In this document: positions 1-12,660 of the stretch, one piece after another
How positions within the stretch are numbered: position 1 is the first letter of the stretch
Layout: each line of letters opens with the position of its first letter
DNA from: Hordeum vulgare subsp. vulgare
Lineage: Eukaryota; Streptophyta; Magnoliopsida; Poales; Poaceae
NCBI RefSeq assembly: GCF_904849725.1
Contig: NW_025422615.1
Coordinates: forward strand, 1-64,000
Direction of reading: 5' to 3'
DNA length: 64,000 nt
The notes under the pieces: generated by a model
Told to the model about the DNA's origin: nothing
What the model saw: only the letters and a program-made list of their open reading frames with translations
Databases searched by the model: none
Position numbers and translations under genes: made by a program

Positions 1-534
1 CGTAGTAGGACCAAAAATCAGTGACTAATAGCATACAAAACTGTGGGTCAGAATAGCATAGAAAAGTGGCCAGAATAGGCCAAAATTGCGAGTTTTTACG
101 AGTTCCCCGTAACCTGAGCTCGGGGTTCGCAAAACATTTGGATCGTAGCACGATCCAAAATGAGTGAGTAATAGCATATAAACCTGGCCGGAAGAGGTCA
201 AAAACTGCGAGTTTTGACGAGTTTCCCGAAACCAGACCCTGGGGTTCCCAAAATGTTTGGATCGCAGCAGGAACCAAACTCAGTGAGTAATAGCATACAA
301 AACTGGTCAGAATAGACCAAAACCGCGAGTTTTGACAAATTCCCCGTAACCGGACCCCGGTGTTCCCAAAATGTTTGGATCGCAGCAGGAACCAAAATCA
401 GTGAGTAATAGCATACAAACCTGGCCAGAATAGGTCAAAACTAAGAGTTTTGACAAGTTCCCCGAAACCTTGCCAGAATAGGTCAAAATGTACCATAGGG
501 TTCCCGAAATTTTCCAATCATTGGAGGACCCAAA

Positions 535-652
535 ATCAGTGACTAATAGCATACAGAAGTGGCCAGAATAGGTCAAAACTGCGAGTTTTGACGAGTTCCC
601 TATAACCGGACATCGGGGTTCGCGACGCGTCTGGATTGCAGTAGGACCCAAA
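535..652. repeat. Hybrid monomer 8/3 marking a 313-bp deletion
   Basis: Monomer-4 anchors fall at 18, 653 and 1601. The second interval is the normal 948 bp, but the first is 635 bp. The monomer starting near 535 begins as monomer 8 (CATACAGAAGTGGCC) and ends as monomer 3 (CCCTATAACCGGACATCGG), so monomers 1 and 2 and one further monomer length are absent from this unit. This is the expected product of an unequal exchange in monomer register. Confidence 0.85.
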
Positions 653-3600
653 ATCAGTGACTAATAGCATACAAAACTGTGGGTCAGAATCGCATAGAAA
701 AGTGGCCAAAATAGGCCAAAATTGCGAGTTTCTACGAGTTCCCCGTAACCTGAGCTCGGGGTTCGCAAAACATTTGGATCGCGGCACGATAAAAAATCAG
801 TGAGTAATAGCATATAAACCTGGCCGGAAGAGGTCAAAACTGCGAGTTTGACGAGTTTCCCGAAAGCAGACCCTGGGGTTCCCAAAATGTTTGGATCGCA
901 CCAGGAACCAAAATCAGTGAGTAATAGCATACAAAACTGGTCGGAATAGACCAAAACCGCGAGTTTTGACAAATTCCCCGTAACCGGACCCCGGTGTTGC
1001 CAAAATGTTTGGATCGCAGCAGGAACCAAAATCAGTGAGTAATAGCATACAAACCTGGCCAGAATAGGTCAAAACTAAGAGTTTTGACAAGTTCCCCGAA
1101 ACCTGGCCAGAATAGGTCAAAATGGACCATAGGGTTCCCGAAATATTCCAATCATAGCAGGACCCAAAATCGGTGACTAATAGCATACAGAAGTGGCCAG
1201 AACAGGCCAAAATTGTGAGTTTTCACGAGTTCCCCGTAACCGGACCCCGGGGTTCCCGGAATGTTCGGATGACATCATGACCAAAAATCAGTGACTAATA
1301 GCACACAAAAGTGGCGAGAATAGGCCCGGGGTTCACAAAACATTCGGATCGCAGCACGCTCCAAAATTAGTGAGTAATAGCATACAAACCTGGCCGAATA
1401 GGTCAAAACTGCGAGTTTTGACGAGTTCCCCGAAACCGGACCCACAGTTCCCGAAACATTTGGAACGTTGGACGACCCAAAATGAGTTACTAATAGGATA
1501 CAAAATTGGCCACAATAGGCCAAAACTGCAAGTTTTTGGCGAGTTTCCTATAACCGGACATCGGGGTTCCCGAAGCGTCTGGATCGTAGTAGGACCCAAA
1601 ATCAGTGACTAATAGCATACAAAACTGTGGGTCAGAATAGCATAGAAAAGTGGCCAGAATAGGCCAAAATTGCGAGTTTTTACGTGTTCCCCGTAACCTG
1701 AGCTCGGGGTTCGCAAAACATTGGGATCGCAGCACGATCCAAAATCAGTGAGTAATAGCATATAAACCTGACCGGAAGAGGTCAAAACTGCGAGTTTTGA
1801 CGAGTTTCCCGAAACCAGACCCTGGGGTTCCCAAAATGTTTGGATCGCAACAGGAACCAAACTTAGTGAGTAATAGCATACAAAACTGGTCAGAATAGAT
1901 CAAAACCGCAAGTTTTGACAAATTCCCCGTAACCGGACCCCGGTGTTCCCAAAATGTTTGGATCGCAGCAGGAACCAAATCAGTGAGTAATAGCATACAA
2001 ACCTGGCAAGAATAGGTTAAAACTAAGATTTTTTACAAGTTCCCCGAAACCTGGCCAGAATAGGTCAAAATGGACCATAGGGTTTCCGAATTATCCAATC
2101 ATAGCAGGACCCAAAATCAGTGACTAATAGCATACAGAAGTGGCCAGAATAGGCCAAAATTGTGAGTTTTCACGAGTTCCCCGTAACCGGATCCAGGGGT
2201 TCCCGGAACATTCGGATGACATCATGACCAAAAATCAGTGACTAATAGCATACAAAAGTGGCCAGAATAGGCCCGGGGTTTCGCAAAACATTCGGATCGC
2301 AGCACGCTCCAAAATTAGTGAGTAATAGCATACAAACCTGGCCAAATAGGTCAAAACTCCGAGTTCTGACGAGTTCCCCGAAACCAGACCCACAGTTCCC
2401 GAAACATTTGGAACGTCGGACGACCCAAAATGAGTGACTAATAGGATACAAAATTGGCCACAAATAGGCCAAAACTGCGAGTTTTGACAAGTTCCCTATA
2501 ACCGGACATAGGGGTTCGCGATGCGTCTGGATTGCAGTAGGACCCAAAATCAGTGACTAATAGCATACAAAACTGTGGGTCAGAATCGCATAGAAAAGTG
2601 GCCAGAATAGGCCAAAATTGCGAGTTTTTACGAGTTCCCCGTAACCTGAGCTCGGGGTTCGCAAAACATTTGGATCGCGGCACGATCCAAAATCAGTGAG
2701 TAATAGCATATAAACCTGGCCGGAAGAGGTCAAAACTGCGAGTTTTGACGAGTTTCCCGAAAGCAGACCCTGGGGTTCCCAAAAGGTTTGGATCGCAGCA
2801 GGAACCAAAATCAGTGAGTAATAGCATACAAAACTGGTCGGAATAGACCAAAACCGCGAGTTTTGACAAATTCCCCGTAACTGAACCCCGGTGTTGCCAA
2901 AATGTTTGGATCGCAGCAGGAACCAAAATCAGTGAGTAATAGCATACAAACCTGGCCAGAATAGGTCAAAACTAAGAGTTTTGACAAGTTCCCCGAAACC
3001 TGGCCAGAATAGGTCAAAATGGACCATAGGGTTCCCGAAATATTCCAATCATAGCAGGACCCAAAATCGGTGACTAATAGCATACAGAAGTGGCCAGAAC
3101 AGGCCAAAATTGTGAGTTTTCACGAGTTCCCCGTAACCGGACCCCGGGGTTCCCGGAATGTTCGGATGACATCATGACCAAAAATCAGTGACTAATAGCA
3201 CACAAAAGTGGCGAGAATAGGCCCGGGGTTCGCAAAACATTCGGATCGCAGCACGCTCCAAAATTAGTGAGTAATAGCATACAAACCTGGCCGAATAGGT
3301 CAAAACTGCGAGTTTTGACGAGTTCCCCGAAACCGGACCCACAGTTCCCGAAACATTTAGAACGTCGGACGACCCAAAATGAGTTACTAATAGGATACAA
3401 AATTGGCCACAATAGGCCAAAACTGCGAGTTTGGCGAGTTCCCTATAACCGGACATCGGGGTCCCGAAGCGTCTGGATCGTAGTAGGACCCAAAATCAGT
3501 GACTAATAGCATACAAAACTGTGGGTCAGAATCGCATAGAAAAGTGGCCAGAATAGGCCAAAATTGCGAGTTTTTACGAGTTTCCCGTAACCTGAGCTCG

Positions 3601-6600
3601 GGGTTCGCAAAACATTTGGATCGTAGCACGATCCAAAATCAGTGAGTAATAGCATATAAACCTGGCCGGAAGAGGTCAAAACTGCGAGTTTTGACGAGTT
3701 TCCCGAAACCAGACCCTGGGGTTCCCAAAATGTTTGGATCGCAACAGGAACCAAACTCAGTGAGTAATAGCATACAAAACTGGTCAGAATAGACCAAAAC
3801 CGCGAGTTTTGACAAATTCCCCATAACCGGACCCCGGTGTTCCCAAAATGTTTGGATCGCAGCAGGAACCAAAATCATTGAGTAATAGCATACAAACCTG
3901 GCCAGAATAGGTCAAAACTAAGAGTTTTGACAAGTTCCCCGAAACCTTGCCAGAATAGGTCAAAATGTACCATAGGGTTCCCGAAATTTTCCAATCATTG
4001 CAGGACCCAAAATCAGTGACTAATAGCATACAGAAGTGGCCAGAATAGGTCAAAATTGTGAGTTTTCACGAGTTCCCCGTAACCGGACCCCGGCGTTCCA
4101 GGAACGTTCGGGTGACATCATGACCAAAAATCACTGACTAATAGCATACAAAAGTGGCTAGCATAGGCCCGGGGTTCGCAAAACATTCGGATCACAGCAC
4201 GCTCCAAAATTAGTGAGTAATAGCATACAAACCTGGCCGAATAGGTCAAAACTGCGAGTTTTGACGAGTTCCCGGAAACCGGACCCACAGTTCCCGAAAC
4301 ATTTGGAACGTCAAACGACCCAAAATGAGTGACTAATAGGATACAAAATTGGCCACAATAGGCCAAAACTGCGAGTTTTGGCGAGTTCCCTATAACCGGA
4401 CATCGGGGTTCCCGAAGCGTCTGGATCGCAGTAGGACCCAAAATCAGTGACTAATAGCATACAAAACTGTGGGTCAGAATCGCATAGAAAAGTGGCCAGA
4501 ATAGGCCAAAATTGCGAGTTTTTACGAGTTCCCCGTAACCTGAGCTCGGGGGTCGCAAAACATTGGGATCGCAGCACGATCCAAAATCAGTGAGTGATAG
4601 CATATAAACCTGACCGGAAGAGGTCAAAATTGCGAGTTTTGACGAGTTTCCCGAAACCAGACCCTGGGGTTCCCAAAATGTTTGGATCGCAGCAGGAACC
4701 AAACTTAGTGAGTAATAGCATACAAAACTGGTCAGAATAGATCAAAAACCGCGAGTTTTGACAAATTCCCCGTAACCGGACCCCGGTGTTCCCAAAATGT
4801 TTGGATCGCAGCAGGAACCAAAATCAGTGAGTAATAGCATACAAACCTGGCAAGAATAGGTTAAAACTAAGATTTTTTACAAGTTCCCCGAAACCTGGCC
4901 AGAATAGGTCAAAATGGACCATAGGGTTTCCGAATTATCCAATCATAGCAGGACCCCAAATCAGTGACTAATAGCATACAGAAGTGGCCAGAATAGGCCA
5001 AAATTGTGAGTTTTCACGAGTTCCCCGTAACCGGACCCAGGGGTTCCCGGAAACATTCGGATGACATCATGACCAAAAATCAGTGACTAATAGCATACAA
5101 AAGTGGCCAAAATAGGCCCGGGGTTCGCAAAACATTCGGATCGCAGCACGCTCCAAAATTAGTGAGTAATAGCATACAAACCTGGCCAAATAGGTCAAAA
5201 CTCCGAGTTTTGACGAGTTCCCCGAAACCAGACCCCCAGTTCCCGAAACATTTGGAACGTCGGACGACCCAAAATGAGTGACTAATAGGATACAAAATTG
5301 GCCACAAATAGGCCAAAACTGCGAGTTTTGACGAGTTCCCTATAACCGGACATAGGGGTTCGCGATGCGTCTGGATCGCAGTAGGACCCAAAATCAGTGA
5401 CTAATAGCATACAAAACTGTGGGTCCGAATCGCATAGAAAAGTGGCCAGAATAGGCCAAAATTGCGAGTTTTTACGAGTTCCCCGTAACCTGAGCTCGGG
5501 GTTCGCAAAACATTTGGATCGCGGCACGATCCAAAATCAGTGAGTAATAGCATATAAACCTGGCCGGAAGAGGTCAAAACTGCGAGTTTTGACGAGTTTC
5601 CCAAAACCAGACCCTGGGGTTCCCAAAATGTTTGGATCGCAGCAGGAACCAAAATCAATGAGTAATAGCATACAAAACTGGTCGGAATAGACCAAAACCG
5701 CGAGTTTTGACAAATTCCCCGTAACCGGACCCCGGTGTTCCCAAAATGTTTGGATCGCAGCAGGAACCAAAATCAGTGAGTAATAGCATACAAACCTGGC
5801 AAGAATAGGTCAAAACAAAGAGTTTTGACAAGTTCCCCCAAACCTGGCCAGAATAGGTCAAAATGGACCATAGGGTTCCCGAAATATTCCAATCATAGCA
5901 GGACCCAAAATCGGTGACTAATAGCATACAGAAGTGGCCAGAACAGGCCAAAATTGTGAGTTTTCACGAGTTCCCCGTAACCGGACCCCGGGGTTCCCGG
6001 AACGTTCGGATGACATCATGACCAAAAATCAGTGACTAATAGCACACAAAAGTGGCGAGAATAGGCCCGGGGTTCGCAAAACATTCGGATCGCAGCACGC
6101 TCCAAAATTAGTGAGTAATAGCATACAAACCTGGCCGAATAGGTCAAAACTGCGAGTTTTGACGAGTTCCCCGAAACCGGACCCACAGTTCCCGAAACAT
6201 TTAGAACGTCGGATGACCCAAAATGAGTTACTAATAGCATACAAAATTGGCCACAATAGGCCAAAACTGCGAGTTTTGGCGAGTTCCCTATAACCGGACA
6301 TCGGGGTTCCCGAAGCGTCTGGATCGTAGTAGGACCCAAAATCAGTGACTAATAGCATACAAAACTGTGGGTCAGAATAGCATAGAAAAGTGGCCAGAAT
6401 AGGCCAAAATTGCGAGTTTTTACGAGTTCCCCGTAACCTGAGCTCGGGGTTCGCAAAACATTTGGATCGTAGCACGATCCAAAATCAGTGAGTAATAGCT
6501 TATAAACCTGGCCGGAAGAGGTCAAAACTGCGAGTTTTGACGAGTTTCCCGAAACCAGACCCTGGGGTTCCCAAAATGTTTGGATCGCAGCAGGAACCAA

Positions 6601-9600
6601 ACTCAGTGAGTAATAGCATACAAAACTGGTCAGAATAGACCAAAACCGCGAGTTTTGGCAAATTCCCCGTAACCGGACCCCGGTGTTCCCAAAATGTTTG
6701 GATCGCAGCAGGAACCAAAATCAGTGAGTAATAGCATACAAACCTGGCCAGAATAGGTCAAAACTAAGAGTTTTGACAAGTTCCCCGAAACCTTGCCAGA
6801 ATAGGTCAAAATGTACCATAGGGTTCCCGAAATTTTCCAATCATAGCAGGACCCAAAATCAGTGACTAATTGCATACAGAAGTGGCCAGAATAGGTCAAA
6901 ATTGTGAGTTTTCACGAGTTCCCCGTAAGCGGACCCCGGGGTTCCAGGAACGTTCGGGTGACATCATGACCAAAAATCACTGACTAATAGCATACAAAAG
7001 TGGCTAGCATAGGCCCGGGGTTCGCAAAACATTCGGATCGCAGCACGCTCCAAAATTAGTGAGTAATAGCATACAAACCTGGCCGAATAGGTCAAAACTG
7101 CGAGTTTTGACGAGTCCCCGGAAACCGGACCCACAGTTCCCGAAACATTTGGAACGTCAAACGACCCAAAATGAGTGACTAGTAGGATACAAAACTGGCC
7201 ACAATAGGCCAAAACTGCGAGTTTTGGCGAGTTCCCTATAACCGGACATCGGGGTTCCCGAAGCGTCTGGATCGCAGTAGGACCCAAAATCAGTGACTAA
7301 TAGCATACAAAACTGTGGGTCAGAATCGCATAGAAAAGTGGTCAGAATAGGCCAAAATTGCGAGTTTTTACGAGTTCCCCGTAACCTGAGCTCGGGGGTC
7401 GCAAAACATTCGGATCGCAGCACGATCCAAAATCAGTGAGTAATAGCATATAAACCTGGCCGGAAGAGGTCAAAACTGCGAGTTTTGACGAGTTTCCCAA
7501 AACCAGACCCTGGGGTTCCCAAAATGTTTGGATCGCAGCAGGAACCAAAATCAATGAGTAATAGCATACAAAACTGGTCGGAATAGACCAAAACCACGAG
7601 TTTTGACAAATTCCCCGAAACCGGACCCCGGTGTTCCCAAAATGTTTGGATCGCAGCAGGAACCAAAATCAGTGAGTAATAGCATACAAACCTGGCAAGA
7701 ATAGGTCAAAACAAAGAGTTTTGACAAGTTCCCCGAAACCTGGCCAGAATAGGTCAAAATGGACCATAGGGTTCCCGAAATATTCCAATCATAGCAGGAC
7801 CCAAAATCGGTGACTAATAGCATACAGAAGTGGCCAGAACAGGCCAAAATTGTGAGTTTTCACGAGTTCCCCGTAACCGGACCCCGGGGTTCCCGGAACG
7901 TTCGGATGACATCATGACCAAAAATCAGTGACTAATAGCACACAAAAGTGGCGAGAATAGGCCCGGGGTTCGCAAAACATTCGGATCGCAGCACGCTCCA
8001 AAATTAGTGAGTAATAGCATACAAACCTGGCCGAATAGGTCAAAACTGCGAGTTTTGACGAGTTCCCCGAAACCGGACCCACAGTTCCCGAAACATTTAG
8101 AACGTCGGACGACCCAAAATGAGTTACTAATAGCATACAAAATTGGCCACAATAGGCCAAAACTGCGAGTTTTGGCGAGTTCCCTATAACCGGACAACGG
8201 GGTTCCCGAAGCGTCTGGATCGTAGTAGGACCCAAAATCAGTGACTAATAGCATACAAAACTGTGGGTCAGAATAGCATAGAAAAGTGGCCAGAATAGGC
8301 CAAAATTGCGAGTTTTTACGAGTTCCCCGTAACCTGAGCTCGGGGGTCGCAAAACATTGGGATCGCAGCACGATCCAAAATCAGTGAGTAATAGCATATA
8401 AACCTGACCGGAAGAGGTCAAAATTGCGAGTTTTGACGAGTTTCCCGAAACCAGACCCTGGGGTTCCCAAAATGTTTGGATCGCAGCAGGAACCAAACTT
8501 AGTGAGTAATAGCATACAAAACTGGTCAGAATAGATCAAAACCGCGAGTTTTGACAAATTCCCCGTAACCGGACCCCGGTGTTCCCAAAATGTTTGGATC
8601 GCAGCAGGAACCAAAATCAGTGAGTAATAGCATACAAACCTGGCAAGAATAGGTTAAAACTAAGATTTTTTACAAGTTCCCCGAAACCTGGCCAGAATAG
8701 GTCAAAATGGACCATAGGGTTTCCGAATTATCCAATCATAGCAGGACCCAAAATCAGTGACTAATAGCATACAGAAGTGGCCAGAATAGGCCAAAATTGT
8801 GAGTTTTCACGAGTTCCCCGTAACCGGACCCCGGGGTTCCCGGAACGTTCGGATGACATCATGACCAAAAATCAGTGACTAATAGCACACAAAAGTGGCG
8901 AGAATAGGCCCGGGGTTCGCAAAACATTCGGATCGCAGCACGCTCCAAAATTAGTGAGTAATAGCATACAAACCTGGCCGAATAGGTCAAAACTGCGAGT
9001 TTTGACGATTTCCCCGAAACCGGACCCACAGTTCCCGAAACATTTAGAACGTCGGACGACCCAAAATGAGTGACTAATAGCATACAAAATTGGCCACAAT
9101 AGGCCAAAACTGCGAGTTTTGGCGAGTTCCCTATAACCGGACATCGGGGTTCCCGAAGCGTCTGGATCGTAGTAGGACCCAAAATCAGTGACTAATAGCA
9201 TACAAAACTGTGGGTCAGAATAGCATAGAAAAGTGGCCAGAATAGGCCAAAATTGCGAGTTTTTACGAGTTCCCCGTAACCTGAGCTCGGGGTCGCAAAA
9301 CATTGGGATCGCAGCACGATCCAAAATCAGTGAGTAATAGCATATAAACCTGACCGGAAGAGGTCAAAATTGCGAGTTTTGACGAGTTTCCCGAAACCAG
9401 ACCCTGGGGTTCCCAAAATGTTTGGATCGCAGCAGGAACCAAACTTAGTGAGTAATAGCATACAAAACTGGTCAGAATAGATCAAAACCGCGAGTTTTGA
9501 CAAATTCCCCGTAACCGGACCCCGGTGTTCCCAAAATGTTTGGATCGCAGCAGGAACCAAAATCAGTGAGTAATAGCATACAAACCTGGCAAGAATAGGT

Positions 9601-11712
9601 TAAAACTAAGATTTTTTACAAGTTCCCCGAAACCTGGCCAGAATAGGTCAAAATGGACCATAGGGTTTCCGAATTATCCAATCATAGCAGGACCCAAAAT
9701 CAGTGACTAATAGCATACAGAAGTGGCCAGAATAGGCCAAAATTGTGAGTTTTCACGAGTTCCCCGTAACCGGACCCAGGGGTTCCCGGAACATTCGGAT
9801 GACATCATGACCAAAAATCAGTGACTAATAGCATACAAAATTGGCCAGAATAGGCCCGGGGTTCGCAAAACATTCGGATCGCAGCACGCTCCAAAATTAG
9901 TGAGTAATAGCATACAAACCTGGCCAAATAGGTCAAAACTCCGAGTTTTGACGAGTTCCCCGAAACCAGACCCCAGTTCCCGAAACATTTGGAACGTCGG
10001 ACGACCCAAAATGAGTGACTAATAGGATACAAAATTGGCCACAAATAGGCCAAAACTGCGAGTTTTGACGAGTTCCCTATAACCGGACATAGGGGTTCGC
10101 GATGCGTCTGGATCGCAGTAGGACCCAAAATCAGTGACTAATAGCATACAAAACTGTGGGTCAGAATCGCATAGAAAAGTGGCCAGAATAGGCCAAAATT
10201 GCGAGTTTTTACGAGTTCCCCGTAACCTAAGCTCGGGGTTCGCAAAACATTTGGATCGCGGCACGATCCAAAATCAGTGAGTAATAGCATATAAACCTGG
10301 CCGGAAGAGGTCAAAACTGCGAGTTTTGACGAGTTTCCCGAAACCAGACCCTGGGGTTCCCAAAATTTTTGGATCGCAGCAGGAACCAAAATCAATGAGT
10401 AATAGAATACAAAACTGGTCGGAATAGACCAAAACCGCGAGTTTTGACAAATTCCCCGTAACCGGACCCCGGTGTTCCCAAAATGTTTGGATCGCAGCAG
10501 GAACCAAAATCAGTGAGTAATAGCATACAAACCTGGCAAGAATAGGTCAAAACAAAGAGTTTTGACAAGTTCCCCCAAACCTGGCCAGAATAGGTCAAAA
10601 TGGACCATAGGGTTCCCGAAATATTCCAATCATAGCAGGACCCAAAATCGGTGACTAATAGCATACAGAAGTGGCCAGAATAGGCCAAAATTGTGAGTTT
10701 TCACGAGTTCCCCGTAACCGGACCCCGGGGTTCCCGGAACGTTCGGATGACATCATGACCAAAAATCAGTGACTAATAGCACACAAAAGTGGCGAGAATA
10801 GGCCCGGGGTTCGCAAAACATTCGGATCGCAGCACGCTCCAAAATTAGTGAGTAATAGCATACAATCCTGGCCGAATAGGTCAAAACTGTGAGTTTTGAC
10901 GAGTTCCCCGAAACCGGACCCACAGTTCCCGAAACATTTAGAACGTCGGATGACCCAAAATGAGTTACTAATAGCATACAAAATTGGCCACAATAGGCCA
11001 AAACTGCGAGTTTTGGCGAGTTCCCTATAACCGGACATCGGGGTTCCCGAAGCGTCTGGATCGTAGTAGGACCCAAAATCAGTGACTAATAGCATACAAA
11101 ACTGTGGGTCAGAATAGCATAGAAAAGTGGCCAGAATAGGCCAAAATTGCGAGTTTTTACGAGTTCCCCGTAACCTGAGCTCGGGGTTCGCAAAACATTT
11201 GGATCGTAGCACGATCCAAAATCAGTGAGTAATAGCTTATAAACCTGGCCGGAAGAGGTCAAAACTGCGAGTTTTGACGAGTTTCCCGAAACCAGACCCT
11301 GGGGTTCCCAAAATGTTTGGATCGCAGCAGGAACCAAACTCAGTGAGTAATAGCATACAAAACTGGTCAGAATAGACCAAAACCGCGAGTTTTGACAAAT
11401 TCCCCGTAACCGGACCCCGGTGTTCCCAAAATGTTTGGATCGCAGCAGGAACCAAAATCAGTGAGTAATAGCATACAAACCTGGCAAGAATAGGTCAAAA
11501 CAAAGAGTTTTGACAAGTTCCCCCAAACCTGGCCAGAATAGGTCAAAATGGACCATAGGGTTCCCGAAATATTCCAATCATAGCAGGACCCAAAATCGGT
11601 GACTAATAGCATACAGAAGTGGCCAGAACAGGCCAAAATTGTGAGTTTTCACGAGTTCCCCGTAACCGGACCCTGGGGTTCCCGGAACGTTCGGATGACA
11701 TCATGACCAAAA

Positions 11713-12660
11713 ATCAGTGACTAATAGCACACAAAAGTGGCGAGAATAGGCCCGGGGTTCGCAAAACATTCGGATCGCAGCACGCTCCAAAATTAGTGAG
11801 TAATAGCATACAAACCTGGCCGAATAGGTCAAAACTGCGAGTTTTGACGAGTTCCCCGAAACCGGACCCACAGTTCCCGAAACATTTAGAACGTCGGATG
11901 ACCCAAAATGAGTTACTAATAGCATACAAAATTGGCAACAATAGGCCAAAACTGCGAGTTTTGGCGAGTTCCCTATAACCGGACATCGGGGTTCCCGAAG
12001 CGTCTGGATCGTAGTAGGACCCAAAATCAGTGACTAATAGCATACAAAACTGTGGGTCAGAATAGCATAGAAAAGTGGCCAGAATAGGCCAAAATTGCGA
12101 GTTTTTACGAGTTCCCCGTAACCTGAGCTCGGGGTTCGCAAAACATTTGGATCGTAGCACGATCCAAAATCAGTGAGTAATAGCTTATAAACCTGGCCGG
12201 AAGAGGTCAAAACTGCGAGTTTTGACGAGTTTCCCGAAACCAGACCCTGGGGTTCCCAAAATGTTTGGATCGCAGCAGGAACCAAACTCAGTGAGTAATA
12301 GCATACAAAACTGGTCAGAATAGACCAAAACCGCGAGTTTTGACAAATTCCCCGTAACCGGACCCCGGTTTTCCCAAAATGTTTGGATCGCAGCAGGAAC
12401 CAAAATCAGTGAGTAATAGCATACAAACCTGGCCAGAATAGGTCAAAACTAAGAGTTTTGACAAGTTCCCCGAAACCTTGCCAGAATAGGTCAAAATGTA
12501 CCATAGGGTTCCCGAAATTTTCCAATCATAGCAGGACCCAAAATCGGTGACTAATAGCATACAGAAGTGGCCAGAATAGGCCAAAATTGTGAGTTTTCAC
12601 GAGTTCCCCGTAACCGGACCCCGGGGTTCCCGGAACGTTCGGATGACATCATGACCAAAA
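11713..12660. repeat. Representative 8-monomer HOR unit (948 bp)
   Basis: This unit is given as the type specimen of the array. Anchors lie at 11713, 11792, 11909, 12026, 12169, 12287, 12405 and 12543, and the next unit begins at 12661. The spacings are therefore 79, 117, 117, 143, 118, 118, 138 and 118 bp. Monomer 1 lacks about 40 bp of its centre. Monomer 4 carries an extra block (GTGGGTCAGAATAGCATAG type). Monomer 7 carries a second copy of the block CCTTGCCAGAATAGGTC. The same three length variants recur at the same places in nearly every unit, so the octamer, not the monomer, has been the unit of amplification. Confidence 0.93.
11828..11848. repeat. 9-bp perfect dyad in the satellite monomer
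   Basis: In monomer 2 of this HOR, GTCAAAACT (11828-11836), loop GCG, AGTTTTGAC (11840-11848) is a perfect inverted repeat. Monomer 7 has the same stem with loop AAG (12442-12462). Monomer 3 has GCCAAAACT / AGTTTTGGC (11945-11965), where both arms have changed and pairing is kept. Other monomers have weaker versions, and some older copies of monomer 3 (for example near 2470) have only one arm changed. The dyad could extrude as a short hairpin or be a protein-binding palindrome; neither is shown. Confidence 0.8.
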
